Assembly (NCBI RefSeq): GCF_003634045.1
Contig: NZ_RBIM01000003.1
Span: 108,626 to 172,625 of the forward strand
Direction: 5' to 3'
DNA length: 64,000 bases
Source of the DNA: Maricaulis maris
GTDB lineage: Bacteria > Pseudomonadota > Alphaproteobacteria > Caulobacterales > Maricaulaceae
Every line of letters begins with the position of its first letter. Within the stretch, counting starts at the first letter, position 1. The notes beneath the pieces are model-generated. The model did no database searches, was not told where the DNA came from, and saw only the letters and a list, made by a program, of their open reading frames with translations. Positions 37,146-45,765 of this stretch are shown one piece after another. The position numbers and the translations under genes were made by a program.

Positions 37146-37586
37146 CTATCGGCCCGGCGCACGGATTGCCGTGCGCAGCAAGCCAAGGCTTTTCTGGTAA
37201 AGGGTCAGCGCGCTCTCATAGCGCATCCGGTTTTCCTGGGCCCGGACCATCTGTTCTTCGAGTACGACCGAATTCCCGTTCACTGTCGTTTCGGAGTCCG
37301 GACTGTCGACCGGCTCCCAGTTTTCCGAGGCACCCGCGCCCGTGCTCGAGGCCGGGATGTGGCCGGCATTCGTCGTGGTCAGCCCGACGGCTCCACGCGG
37401 CGCCGACGAACCGCCGCTCATCTGCGAGCGCAGCGCCGCATGAAAGTCGGACTCGTCCAGGTCCCGCGGCGTGTAGCCCGGCGTATTCGCGTTCGCGATG
37501 TTTTCCGCGATCACCTGTTGGCGATCCGCGTGAAAACTCATCGATTGTCGAAGCAGCGCCAGGACCGGCACGTCATCGGGTCGCAT
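37146..37586 (-). CDS. flgB: Flagellar proximal rod protein FlgB
   Basis: FlgB is a rod subunit. The 146-residue protein has the conserved ADRQQVIAENIANANTPGYTPRDLDE segment and C-terminal VRAQENRMRYESALTLYQKSLGLLRTAI. It is first in the leftward flgB-flgC-fliE operon. A perfect CtrA box lies 47-61 bp upstream of its ATG and is shared with divergent fliO. Confidence 0.97.
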   Translation of the reverse strand: MRPDDVPVLALLRQSMSFHADRQQVIAENIANANTPGYTPRDLDESDFHAALRSQMSGGSSAPRGAVGLTTTNAGHIPASSTGAGASENWEPVDSPDSETTVNGNSVVLEEQMVRAQENRMRYESALTLYQKSLGLLRTAIRAPGR

Positions 37587-37632
37587 GCGCGAATCCCCTT
37601 TCTCGGTTATGAATGAAGGTGGTCGCGCACGG

Positions 37633-37647
37633 TTAACGCCGACTTAA
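37633..37647. promoter_or_regulatory. Perfect CtrA box between flgB and fliO
   Basis: TTAA-CGCCGAC-TTAA matches the full CtrA consensus TTAA-N7-TTAA, and the right half extends to TTAACC. It sits in the 107-bp spacer between the divergent flgB and fliO starts, at a distance from both suited to overlapping a -35 region. Confidence 0.8.
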
Positions 37648-37693
37648 CCGCAGCACCCCAGACCATGGTTATTGTTTATGAGGCCGCGCCGCG

Positions 37694-38011
37694 ATGTCCG
37701 ATATCGTCAACTGGACCAGCTACCTGTTCGCGATCGCCATTCTGGTGGTCCTGCTGGGTGGCCTCGGCCTGTTCGGCTATGCCGTCCAGAAGGGTTGGCT
37801 GTTGCAGCAGATGACCGGCTTGCGCCAATTGGGCGGTCAGGTCCGACGCCTGAAAGTCCGTGAAACCCTGGTCATCGACCCGCGCCGGCGACTTGTCATC
37901 CTCCAGGCCGACGATCAGGAGCATATCGTGTTGATGGGGGCGGAACGGGAAACGGTGTTGTCGACCGGCCCCGCCAAGCCGGAACCTCTCAAGATGGAGC
38001 GGCCCGCATGA
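37694..38011 (+). CDS. fliO: Flagellar biosynthesis protein FliO
   Basis: FliO is a small membrane chaperone for assembly of FliP. The 105-residue protein has a single membrane helix (about 10-30, YLFAIAILVVLLGGLGLFGYA) and the cytosolic FliO domain LKVRETLVIDPRRRLVILQADDQEHIVLMG. It overlaps fliP by 4 bp. FliO is shorter than in enterics but typical for alphaproteobacteria. Confidence 0.92.
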   Translation: MSDIVNWTSYLFAIAILVVLLGGLGLFGYAVQKGWLLQQMTGLRQLGGQVRRLKVRETLVIDPRRRLVILQADDQEHIVLMGAERETVLSTGPAKPEPLKMERPA

Positions 38012-38763
38012 GTGCCCGCAAAGGCTTCTGGACCTGCCTCAGCCTGTTCCTGCTCGGCCTGATCACGCTGGCCGGTTTCCAGGCCGACGCCCAGACCGTC
38101 ACCATCGACGCGGGGCAGGAAGGCGCTCTGACCGAACGCGTGCTGCAGCTCATTGCCTTGCTGACCGTCCTGTCGATCGCGCCCTCCATCGTCATCATGA
38201 CGACCAGTTTTGTGCGCATCATCGTGGTGCTGTCGCTGCTGCGGACCGGACTCGGCCTGCAACAAAGCCCGCCCAATGCCGTTCTGGTGTCACTGGCCAT
38301 CTTCCTGACCGGCTTCATCATGGCGCCGGTGTTCACCGAGTCCTACGAACAAGGCATCCAGCCGCTGCTGGAGGAAGAGATCGAGCTGACCGAGGCCTTC
38401 GACCTGTCGACCGGGCCCTTGAAGACTTTCATGCTCAGCCATGTCCGCGAGGACGATCTCGCCCTCTTCATCGACATGTCGCAACAGTCCGTGCCCGAAA
38501 CACCGGAAGAGACCGATTTCTGGATCGTCGCACCGGCCTTCATGATCTCCGAACTGCGCCGCGCCTTCGAGATCGGCTTCCTGCTCTTCATCCCCTTCCT
38601 GATCATCGACCTCGTCGTGGCCTCGATCCTGATGTCGATGGGCATGATGATGCTGCCCCCTATCGTGATCTCCCTGCCCTTCAAGCTGATCTTTTTCGTG
38701 CTTGTGGACGGCTGGCGACTGGTGACCGGATCGCTGGTGCAGAGTTTCGGGACGTTGAATTGA
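38008..38763 (+). CDS. fliP: Flagellar export apparatus protein FliP
   Basis: FliP is the core of the FliPQR export gate. The 251-residue protein has a cleavable signal sequence (to about residue 29) and four membrane helices. Conserved blocks are IVIMTTSFVRIIVVLSLLRTGLGLQQSPPN, IPFLIIDLVVASILMSMGMMMLPP and ISLPFKLIFFVLVDGWRL. It is translationally coupled to fliO. Confidence 0.98.
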   Translation: MSARKGFWTCLSLFLLGLITLAGFQADAQTVTIDAGQEGALTERVLQLIALLTVLSIAPSIVIMTTSFVRIIVVLSLLRTGLGLQQSPPNAVLVSLAIFLTGFIMAPVFTESYEQGIQPLLEEEIELTEAFDLSTGPLKTFMLSHVREDDLALFIDMSQQSVPETPEETDFWIVAPAFMISELRRAFEIGFLLFIPFLIIDLVVASILMSMGMMMLPPIVISLPFKLIFFVLVDGWRLVTGSLVQSFGTLN

Positions 38764-38818
38764 CCGCTTGCCATCAGTCGTCTCAACTTGTTGTTGAGCA
38801 ACGAAGATCAAGCGCACC

Positions 38819-39241
38819 ATGCTAGTTCACAACGCGCCGAGATTGATCGCGCTGGTCATCCTGATCGGACAATTGCTTTATACGGGTTACTGGTGGGGTG
38901 CGGAACTCCTGATACGGACGACCAGCGCCAGTCATGCCTGGTTCTCACCCGAAATGATCCAGTTCGTTCAATCCGTCGGGATTGTTCAGCAAGTTTCGTT
39001 CTACACGGCCGTTTTGTTGACGCTCGGAACTTTGGTTTTGCTGATCCGGCGCAACCGGCAATACCTGCCAACATATGCCGTGGCGGTAGTGCTTTACAAA
39101 ATAGACTGGATCGTTGCCGGACTGGATGGCTTCAGCTTCATAGATGTGAATGGATTGATATCCTTGATCTTTGAAGCTATTTGCCTGCTCCAGCTGATCT
39201 ACCTGTTTTGGCACGATCGACCTGCCGTATCGCGGGATTGA
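38819..39241 (+). CDS. Hypothetical four-helix membrane protein
   Basis: This 140-residue protein has about four membrane segments (8-26, 58-77, 85-100, 108-130) separated by short loops, and no recognised family. Its sequence is noticeably less GC-biased than its neighbours, with runs such as ttgttgttgag and aaaatagactgg, suggesting acquisition by transfer. It lies between fliP and the convergent TPR gene, 1 bp from the latter's stop. A flagellar role is not supported. Confidence 0.65.
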   Translation: MLVHNAPRLIALVILIGQLLYTGYWWGAELLIRTTSASHAWFSPEMIQFVQSVGIVQQVSFYTAVLLTLGTLVLLIRRNRQYLPTYAVAVVLYKIDWIVAGLDGFSFIDVNGLISLIFEAICLLQLIYLFWHDRPAVSRD

Positions 39242-39242
39242 C

Positions 39243-42200
39243 CTAGCTCGGCCCGCCACCATTCACGAAACGCGCCCGGAAGGGTTCCATGAAGGCGTCC
39301 AGCGTGTCGATCGAGGCGATGCGGGACGCCATGTCGGTGAAGCGGACATTGCCCGGCGTGGCATCGTCATTGGTCAAAAGGCGGAAGGCGGCGGCGTGGT
39401 CGGTCTCGGCCATGGCTTCGCCATAACGCTCGCCGAGACGGACGGCGCTGGTGGCGTCGCGCGCCAGGCTGTAGGCGATGGCGGCCCGCAGGAGATCGTC
39501 TTCCTCGGTCGGCACCAGCGGGCTGGGATCATTGAAACGCGTATCCAGAATGCCTTCCAGACGCCGACCGGCATTGCCCCAGTCGCGCTCGTTCCATGCC
39601 ACATCGGCGCGGAGCCGGTTGGCGGCGTCGGACCGGTCGGACGCGATCAGCTCAAGCGCTTGATCCGATCGCCCCAGCTCAGACAGGGCACGAGCCTCAA
39701 GAAGATAGCGCTCATCGACCAGCTCTTCGGGAAGGCCGGCAATGCGCGAACGCCGGATCGTGTTGAGGGCGTCCTCATAGCGACGGTCCATCAGGTAGAC
39801 GATGGCGAGATCCGTCGCGACACGGGCGCGGGCCAGCGGTTCACGCAGGCGATTGTCGACCTGGTGCTGCAGGAGTTCCGATGCCGGATCGAGCAGGTCA
39901 AATGCAATCAAGCGGTCGGCCAGGCGACGGATCATGCGGTCGCCATCCGCACCGATCGGCGCCAGGTGCTGGTATTGATAGAAGATCGCGACCGCTTCGA
40001 CCGGGTCCATGCGATCCGCCTCGCCGTCCAGGAAAAGACGGCGGAAGATCGACACCATGTCCTCACCGATCCGGCGACCGGCCTCGGTGCCCGGGAAGCG
40101 GGCCTGGGCCGTCGCCATGGTTTCCAGTCCGCCGGCGAAATCACCCGCCTGGACATAAAGTTCACCCAACGTGCGGACGGTTTCCAGCTCGATCGTGTCG
40201 CCGCGCCAACGAAAGCGCAGGTTTTCCAGGCTCTCAATGGCTTCGTCGCGGCTGAGCCGACCGTCGGCCAGCTGCAGGCGGTAAAGGTCAAACAGGGCGC
40301 GGGCCTCAGCCTCGGGGTCACCCGAGGCCGCCAGATCGGTCAACCGCTCGATGGCGTCATCAAGATCACCGCGGGCCTCGGACAGGCGGGCGGCGACATA
40401 ATTGGCATCGAGCTGGGTATGTCGGTCCGGCTCGCCGGACTCCACATCATAGAGATGGCTCTGGGCCGCCGCCGTGTCGCCCAGCTCGAGCGCCGTCAAC
40501 GCCTGGGCCACATTGAACCGCGCCTGCCATTCCGGCTGGTAGTAATAGATTGTCGAGGCGCCCGTGTTGAAACGCCGGCGGGCATCCGCCCAGCGCTCCT
40601 CCTCGACCGCGATCATGGCGCGCCACAGATCGGCAGCCACGTCCTGGGCCAGGCCGGCATGGGCGAGGAAGGTCTCGGCATCGTCGAGCCGGTGCATCCG
40701 GTAGCTGGCAACGCCTTGCAGGGCGCGGACATGCGGATCATTGACGAGCTCGGGTTCGGCATCCAGTGCCAGCTCGACCATGCCGAGCGCTTCCGGCGCC
40801 AGATCGCGTGCCAACAGGAAACGGGCCAGGGCAAGCTGCCCGTCCGTGCCGTCTTCCAGGGCCGCTCGGCGCAGGCGCGCCGACCACTCGTCGGGAAAGG
40901 TGCCGGCGCCGCGCCAGGCGTCGAAATACATCAGCGCCGGCGAGGAAATATTGGACAGGACGGAACCGTCGGCGGCATTGCGGCCTGCGGTCGCTGTCGG
41001 CGTCAGGTCGAGCCCGCTGGGCCGGCTGATGGCGACACCGGCGCCGATCAACTCGATCTCGATATCCTCGGCAATGGCTTGCACGGCACCGCCCTGGGCG
41101 CTTGGCAGCAAGGCCCCGCCAACAAAGTCCCGGCGCGCGGTCAGGCCCTGGACGGGCCCCATCGCCGTGATCACACCAATGCGGTCACCGACAACAGGAT
41201 CATCAACCCAGCGGATCGCATTCGCACTGGCCATGTCCATCAGTATCCGGCCCGGCCGGTCGCGACGGGCATCGCGGCGGACGATGATCGGGCGGGGTGG
41301 CGAGGCGATGCGTTCTGAGAGGACGACTGTCCAGCGATTGCCGTCCAGACGGGCCTCGGCCTGGGAGGTCGATGGAGCGATTATGCGAGCGGCAACAAAG
41401 TCTTGGCTATTGATACCGGTATGACCGCTGACATGGCGACCATTGGTGCCGTCGAGTTCGCGGAGGTCGAGTTGGGCGGCGGTGTCGAAGACGACCCAAA
41501 TGGCGTCTCCGCGGCGGAATACGGCCATGCCGAGGGGCGCTGCCCAGTCGAACTCGATGCGCAGGTCACCATTGAAATCAGACACTTCCGCTCGAACAAC
41601 GCCGCCCTCGGGCACCGGATCGGCGCCGGGCTCCGGGTTTTGCAACCGCGTCGGACCGGTCGGCGCTGCGTCCGTGATATTGGTGTTTTCCGCTTGATTG
41701 TCAGCGACTTGCACAGGCGCGGGCGTGGACGGCGTGCGCGTCGGTGCGGCGACGGTGCCTTCGTCGCTATCTTGGGGGGCATCTTGGTCGGCATCTTCGT
41801 CGGCGGTGGCGCGATTGGTGGCCGCGGCATCCGACGCGTCGCCGAGTTCGGCCAGCAGGGTCGCCGCATCGACATAGGCGGGATCGGGCAGATCGATCAC
41901 GACCCGGCCATCCTCACCCCAGGCGCGGACCTGGACACCCGGCTCGACCACCAGGCCGAGCACGAATTCATCGCCTTCACGGCGCGTCGTGAGCCGGTTG
42001 AGAAAACGCGGCGGCGAACCGGAGACGCGGCTGAGATCGATCTCCGCCGGCGCGTCGAAACGAACCTCGGCGCTGTTGCCAGTCTGGCTCAGCTGGAACC
42101 CGACCTCGCGCGGCCACATGAGTTCAATGCGGGTATATTCGGTCGCCTGCCCGACCCGGTGACGGACCGGCAGGGCCTCGGCGGGCGGTGGCGGCGGTGG

Positions 42201-42674
42201 CGGCAGGGCGGCGCGTTCGGCGGCCAGCCGGGCCTCTTCGACCTCGCGGGCTTCGCGCGGCGACACGATAGCGTCCGGACGACGGCCACCGACCGGCACG
42301 AAATCAATCGCGATCTGGTCGTAACTGGCGGAGGTATAGGCATCGACCGTCTGGTTGAGGGCAATCCGCAGGGTTGCCCCGTCCGGATCAAGCCGGGCCC
42401 GGGCCGCCAGGCCGGACAAATCCCCGACCAAGCGCGACACATCGGCATCAAGCGGTTCACTGAGACGGGCAATCAGGACGGTATGTTCAACGCTGATATC
42501 GGCGGTCGGGAGATTGTCGCCAACGCTGTCCTCATAGTCGATCACAAGGCGCAGGGCATTATCGCCGCGCTCGACACTCAGCGTGGCCGGCGTCTGCGCC
42601 AGCGCGGTCGAGGCCAGGAGAAGCGGAACAAGGCTCCCGGCCAGACAGCCAATATGTCTAGCCGCCTTCGGCAA
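39243..42674 (-). CDS. Large exported TPR protein of the flagellar motor operon
   Basis: From TTG 42674 this is a protein of 1,143 residues. The start is preceded by GGAGG at 6 nt and gives a signal peptide ending in STALAQ; another TTG lies 7 codons upstream and no ATG is available. The first ~600 residues include repeated beta-rich modules, among them IRIALNQTVDAYTSASYDQIAIDFVP, with AMIN-like character, joined by a Pro/Ala/Asp-rich linker (~280-350). The second half is a TPR/alpha-solenoid array with helical pairs such as LARFLLARDLAPEALGMVELALDAEP. It overlaps motE and ends the fliL-fliM-DUF6468-motE run, so a periplasmic motor or envelope scaffold role is inferred. Confidence 0.82.
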   Translation of the reverse strand: MPKAARHIGCLAGSLVPLLLASTALAQTPATLSVERGDNALRLVIDYEDSVGDNLPTADISVEHTVLIARLSEPLDADVSRLVGDLSGLAARARLDPDGATLRIALNQTVDAYTSASYDQIAIDFVPVGGRRPDAIVSPREAREVEEARLAAERAALPPPPPPPAEALPVRHRVGQATEYTRIELMWPREVGFQLSQTGNSAEVRFDAPAEIDLSRVSGSPPRFLNRLTTRREGDEFVLGLVVEPGVQVRAWGEDGRVVIDLPDPAYVDAATLLAELGDASDAAATNRATADEDADQDAPQDSDEGTVAAPTRTPSTPAPVQVADNQAENTNITDAAPTGPTRLQNPEPGADPVPEGGVVRAEVSDFNGDLRIEFDWAAPLGMAVFRRGDAIWVVFDTAAQLDLRELDGTNGRHVSGHTGINSQDFVAARIIAPSTSQAEARLDGNRWTVVLSERIASPPRPIIVRRDARRDRPGRILMDMASANAIRWVDDPVVGDRIGVITAMGPVQGLTARRDFVGGALLPSAQGGAVQAIAEDIEIELIGAGVAISRPSGLDLTPTATAGRNAADGSVLSNISSPALMYFDAWRGAGTFPDEWSARLRRAALEDGTDGQLALARFLLARDLAPEALGMVELALDAEPELVNDPHVRALQGVASYRMHRLDDAETFLAHAGLAQDVAADLWRAMIAVEEERWADARRRFNTGASTIYYYQPEWQARFNVAQALTALELGDTAAAQSHLYDVESGEPDRHTQLDANYVAARLSEARGDLDDAIERLTDLAASGDPEAEARALFDLYRLQLADGRLSRDEAIESLENLRFRWRGDTIELETVRTLGELYVQAGDFAGGLETMATAQARFPGTEAGRRIGEDMVSIFRRLFLDGEADRMDPVEAVAIFYQYQHLAPIGADGDRMIRRLADRLIAFDLLDPASELLQHQVDNRLREPLARARVATDLAIVYLMDRRYEDALNTIRRSRIAGLPEELVDERYLLEARALSELGRSDQALELIASDRSDAANRLRADVAWNERDWGNAGRRLEGILDTRFNDPSPLVPTEEDDLLRAAIAYSLARDATSAVRLGERYGEAMAETDHAAAFRLLTNDDATPGNVRFTDMASRIASIDTLDAFMEPFRARFVNGGGPS

Positions 42675-43386
42675 TCCGCGCCTCCAGCTCGGCAACGGTT
42701 TCCGGCAGGTTGGACCGGCTCGCCATGCGCTCGGTCAGCGCGGCAGCCGCGCCCGTATTCATCTCGGCCAGGATGGCCCCGAAGACCCGTTGCGACATGC
42801 GCGAGGCGATCTGCAGCTGGGTTTCCATGTCGAGGGTCGCGATCCGCTCGGAGGCGTCACGCGGTTCCATCGCCGAATACCAGGCCACGATGACCGCCAT
42901 GTCCTCGTCCTCGCGCTCGGAGAGTTCGCCGGCCAGGCTTTCGACCTGGGTGCGCAGCTCGTTGAGCTCGGTGATCTTGGTGTCGACGCGCTGTTCCATG
43001 GCCAGCATCAGCGCTTCACGGGTTTCCAGCTCACGTTCGCGCGCATCAAGCTCGGTCGAGCGCTCGCGCAGACGGTAGATGACGCGCTCTTCCTCGGCAG
43101 TGCGGACACCGCTGGCGATGCGCTCGGCGAAGGCGGCAGAGACGTCGGACGCGCTCGGTGTCGGCTCGATCGGCGCCTGCACGGCATGTTCGGCCGGCAT
43201 GATCGGCGCGTCGGCCTGGGTCTCGTCTTCGTCCTCGGCCCCGCGGGTCACGGCGACGGCCGCCATGGCACTGCCCTGGGCTTCCCACCAATCGGCGGCG
43301 CCATTGGCGATCGACAGGGTTTTCAGGCCCAGCAGACCGCCCATCAGGACGGCGAGCACGGTGAGAAAGCGAAGGGGCTCGCGCAT
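42658..43386 (-). CDS. motE: MotE-like flagellar motor-associated protein
   Basis: MotE-type proteins are periplasmic helpers of the alphaproteobacterial motor; in Sinorhizobium MotE is a chaperone for MotC. The 242-residue protein has an N-terminal membrane anchor (RFLTVLAVLMGGLLGLKTL), an acidic linker, a coiled coil (about 95-160, with TELDARERELETREALMLAMEQ) and a MgtE-N-like C-terminus (YSAMEPRDASERIATLDMET...RVFGAILAEM). The assignment rests on this architecture and on its place after fliL-fliM-DUF6468. Confidence 0.8.
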   Translation of the reverse strand: MREPLRFLTVLAVLMGGLLGLKTLSIANGAADWWEAQGSAMAAVAVTRGAEDEDETQADAPIMPAEHAVQAPIEPTPSASDVSAAFAERIASGVRTAEEERVIYRLRERSTELDARERELETREALMLAMEQRVDTKITELNELRTQVESLAGELSEREDEDMAVIVAWYSAMEPRDASERIATLDMETQLQIASRMSQRVFGAILAEMNTGAAAALTERMASRSNLPETVAELEARIAEGG

Positions 43387-43390
43387 GGCG

Positions 43391-43783
43391 CTACCTCACA
43401 TCCTTGAGATCATTGATGACGCGCGAACCGGCACCATCGGGGAAAATATCGGCAGCGCGGCGACGCGGCGTGCGGCGCTGGGCGAGGCTGTCGGCCTTGC
43501 GATCGGCATTGCCGGTCACCAGACGCAGCTCGTCGGCCAGGGTCCGCGCTTCACCGACGCGCTTTTCGAGCACTTCGGCGGACTGGGCCGTGGCGCGCTC
43601 GAGCGCACCGAGGCTGGCCCGCGCCCGATCGGTTGCCTCATTGAGGGCGATCACGGATTCGCGCACCCCGTCCTGGCCCTTCTTCAAGGCGTTCAGGCGG
43701 CGATCCACGCGCCAGCACATGACCACGGCCACCACCAGCAGGGCGGCAACAAGACCTTCGAAAATCAGGGCAGCGAGCGTCAT
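43391..43783 (-). CDS. DUF6468 membrane-anchored flagellar-operon protein
   Basis: This 130-residue protein has one N-terminal membrane helix (LIFEGLVAALLVVAVVMCWRVDRRL) followed by a coiled coil (LNALKKGQDGVRESVIALNEATDRARASL...) and an Arg-rich tail. It fits the DUF6468 family, which accompanies fliM in many alphaproteobacteria. It overlaps the fliM stop by 4 bp and is 4 bp before motE. Function unknown; the context implies the motor or switch region. Confidence 0.78.
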   Translation of the reverse strand: MTLAALIFEGLVAALLVVAVVMCWRVDRRLNALKKGQDGVRESVIALNEATDRARASLGALERATAQSAEVLEKRVGEARTLADELRLVTGNADRKADSLAQRRTPRRRAADIFPDGAGSRVINDLKDVR

Positions 43784-44910
43784 GCAAACCTCATCATTGC
43801 TTTTTTCGCACCCGGCGAGAGCGGTCCGCTCAGTCGCAGGGCAACATTATGTCCGATACGGCCCATGCGGCCGCGTGTCAGGGGAACCTGGCCGCAACGC
43901 AGCTCAACATCACTGGTCGGCGATGCATCGAGATAGAGCGTGTCACCGACTTTCAAATTGGCCACCGTGCCCAGCGAGACGCGTTGCTCGTCGAGCACGG
44001 CCTGGACCTCCATCTTGGTCGACCAGAGTTCGGTCGCCAGGTGGCCTTCCCAGATATTATCACGTCCGAACTTTTCCCCCATGAACTGCTGGAGCAGCAT
44101 TTTCCGGATTGGCTCCAGAGTCGCATAGGGCAGCAAGAGCTCGATTCGACCGCCGCGGTCTTCCATGTCGATCCGCAGCTTGACCAGGATGGCCGCATTG
44201 GCCGGACGGGCGATGGCCGCAAAGCGCGGATTGGTCTCGACGCGCTCGAGGTCGAAATCGACATCGGTCAGCGGCTGGAAAGCCTGCTTCGCATCGCCAA
44301 GGACGACCTCGATCATGCGCTGCACCAGCATGCGCTCGATCGTCGTATAGGGGCGCCCCTCGATCCGCATCGCGGACGTGCCGCGGCGACCGCCGAGCAG
44401 AACGTCGACGATGGAGTAGATCAGGTTGGAATCGACCGTCAGCAGGCCGTAATTGTCGAGCTGCTGGGCACGAAAGACAGCGAGGATGGCCGGCAGCGGG
44501 ATCGAATTCAGGTAATCGCCGAAGCGGATCGACGAGATATTGTCGAGCGAGACCTCGACATTGTCCGAGGTGAAATTGCGCAGCGAGGTCGTCATCAGTC
44601 GCACAAGGCGGTCGAAGACGATCTCCAGCATGGGCAGGCGTTCATAGGAGACCAGGGCGGAATTGATGATGGCGCGGATACCGGACTTGTCCGCAGCGTC
44701 GTCATCAGAAAGCGAGAAGCCCAGCAGGCTGTCGATCTCATCCTGGTTGAGGATGCGCTCGGCGCCACCGCCGACCGTCGGCAGGTCCTGCTCGTCATCC
44801 TCGGCACCGACCATGGCCTCCCATTCGGACGCCAGGTCGAGGTCGTCTCCGTCCTCGGCCATGGCCTCCCATTCGGCCGCCAGTGCATCTTGGTCCATAT
44901 CGTCAGACAT
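43780..44910 (-). CDS. fliM: Flagellar motor switch protein FliM
   Basis: FliM forms the C-ring and binds CheY-P to reverse rotation. The 376-residue protein has the N-terminal CheY-binding motif LNQDEIDSLLG (about 54-64), the middle CheC-like domain (GIRAIINSALVSYERLPMLEIVFDR...) and a C-terminal SpoA domain (RVSLGTVANLKVGDTLYLD...RMGRIGHNVALRL). About 50 residues precede the CheY motif and contain a duplicated acidic element, AAEWEAM and ASEWEAM. A second ATG four codons in is possible. It follows fliL by 29 bp. Confidence 0.97.
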   Translation of the reverse strand: MSDDMDQDALAAEWEAMAEDGDDLDLASEWEAMVGAEDDEQDLPTVGGGAERILNQDEIDSLLGFSLSDDDAADKSGIRAIINSALVSYERLPMLEIVFDRLVRLMTTSLRNFTSDNVEVSLDNISSIRFGDYLNSIPLPAILAVFRAQQLDNYGLLTVDSNLIYSIVDVLLGGRRGTSAMRIEGRPYTTIERMLVQRMIEVVLGDAKQAFQPLTDVDFDLERVETNPRFAAIARPANAAILVKLRIDMEDRGGRIELLLPYATLEPIRKMLLQQFMGEKFGRDNIWEGHLATELWSTKMEVQAVLDEQRVSLGTVANLKVGDTLYLDASPTSDVELRCGQVPLTRGRMGRIGHNVALRLSGPLSPGAKKAMMRFA

Positions 44911-44939
44911 GCGTGTGCTTTCCGTTGGTCGTCTCGGGC

Positions 44940-45503
44940 CTAGTCGACAATCATGAATTCCTGGATCCAGACCGCATCGATCTGGGCCGGCTCGATCGCC
45001 AGGTTGACCCGGCGCAGCAATTCCAGCTTCACACGATGCATGCCGGCCGATCCGTAGAGATCGTCTTCACGCAGCTCGCGCAGGAACATGATGAATTGAT
45101 CCATGATCGGATCGACATGCTCTTCGAGAACCGGGCCGAGATCGTCGCGGCTGGACTCGAAGGTGATCTTCAACTGAACGATGACCGGGCGGCCGGTCGA
45201 GGAGCGGATATTGGTGGTGATGGTCTCTTCGGTGCCGTCACCCTCCCGCAGGTCATAATAATATACTTCTTCGGTGGCGTGGGCGTCAGCGGCCCCATGA
45301 CCGTCTCCGGCCTCGCCGTGACCAGCGTCCGCATGCTGTTCTTCATCATCGCCACCACCGGCGAACATCATGAAACCGCCCACGCCCGCGAGCAGCAGGA
45401 TGAGGACCGGCAAACCGATAAAAAGAACCAATTTCAATGGGTTCTTCTTCGGCTTCTCCTCGCCTTCGGTCTCTTCTTCGATGTCGTCGTTCTCGTCAGC
45501 CAT
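44940..45503 (-). CDS. fliL: Flagellar basal body-associated protein FliL
   Basis: FliL surrounds the stator and affects torque and swarming. The 187-residue protein has an acidic cytosolic N-terminus, one membrane helix (about 23-44, LKLVLFIGLPVLILLLAGVGGFMMF), a His/Asp/Ala-rich linker and a periplasmic stomatin-like domain ending LLRRVNLAIEPAQIDAVWIQEFMIVD. It is first in fliL-fliM-DUF6468-motE-TPR and divergent from flgF across 262 bp. Confidence 0.96.
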   Translation of the reverse strand: MADENDDIEEETEGEEKPKKNPLKLVLFIGLPVLILLLAGVGGFMMFAGGGDDEEQHADAGHGEAGDGHGAADAHATEEVYYYDLREGDGTEETITTNIRSSTGRPVIVQLKITFESSRDDLGPVLEEHVDPIMDQFIMFLRELREDDLYGSAGMHRVKLELLRRVNLAIEPAQIDAVWIQEFMIVD

Positions 45504-45584
45504 TGCGTGGCTCCCATTCGGGGGAATCGTCTGACCCCATTAACGGTGAGCGCGGTTAACGTTTCGTAGTGATCGGGCGCGACC

Positions 45585-45634
45585 CGGCAACTTCTTCCCA
45601 CCGCTGTGACGGTCTTTGCCGGAAAGGCTTGCCG
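45585..45634. promoter_or_regulatory. Cluster of three CGGCAA/TTGCCG half-sites upstream of flgF
   Basis: CGGCAA at 45585-45590 and TTGCCG at 45616-45621 and 45629-45634 lie 55-100 bp upstream of the flgF sigma-54 promoter. They match the half-site of the palindromes at flgI and the flagellins and resemble FlbD (ftr) sites. They could also act on divergent fliL. Confidence 0.5.
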
Positions 45635-45684
45635 GTCGATTTGACCCCTCCCCGTCAACCTCTTGTTTTCCATCAAAATTAACC

Positions 45685-45702
45685 TTGGCACGCCGCGTGC
45701 AG
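45685..45702 (+). promoter_or_regulatory. Sigma-54 promoter of flgF-flgG-flgA-flgH
   Basis: TTGGCACG-CCGC-GTGCAG fits TGGCACG-N4-TTGCW with the exact GG-N10-GC spacing (GG 45687-45688, GC 45699-45700), about 65 bp before the flgF ATG. Confidence 0.88.
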
Positions 45703-45765
45703 CTTGTCGGGCAACTGCCGCGCAATGACGACGGCGGACCCCCGGCTCCAGAAAGGAACCACCCG

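Noticed and set aside
39396-41318. 640-codon plus-strand open frame opposite the TPR gene
   Set aside because: It is antisense to the TPR protein, which has a signal peptide, a ribosome-binding site and operon context. The antisense frame has none of these.
45540-45559. Two TTAA half-sites upstream of fliL as a CtrA box
   Set aside because: They are separated by 12 bp rather than 7, so the pair does not match TTAA-N7-TTAA. At most they are independent half-sites.
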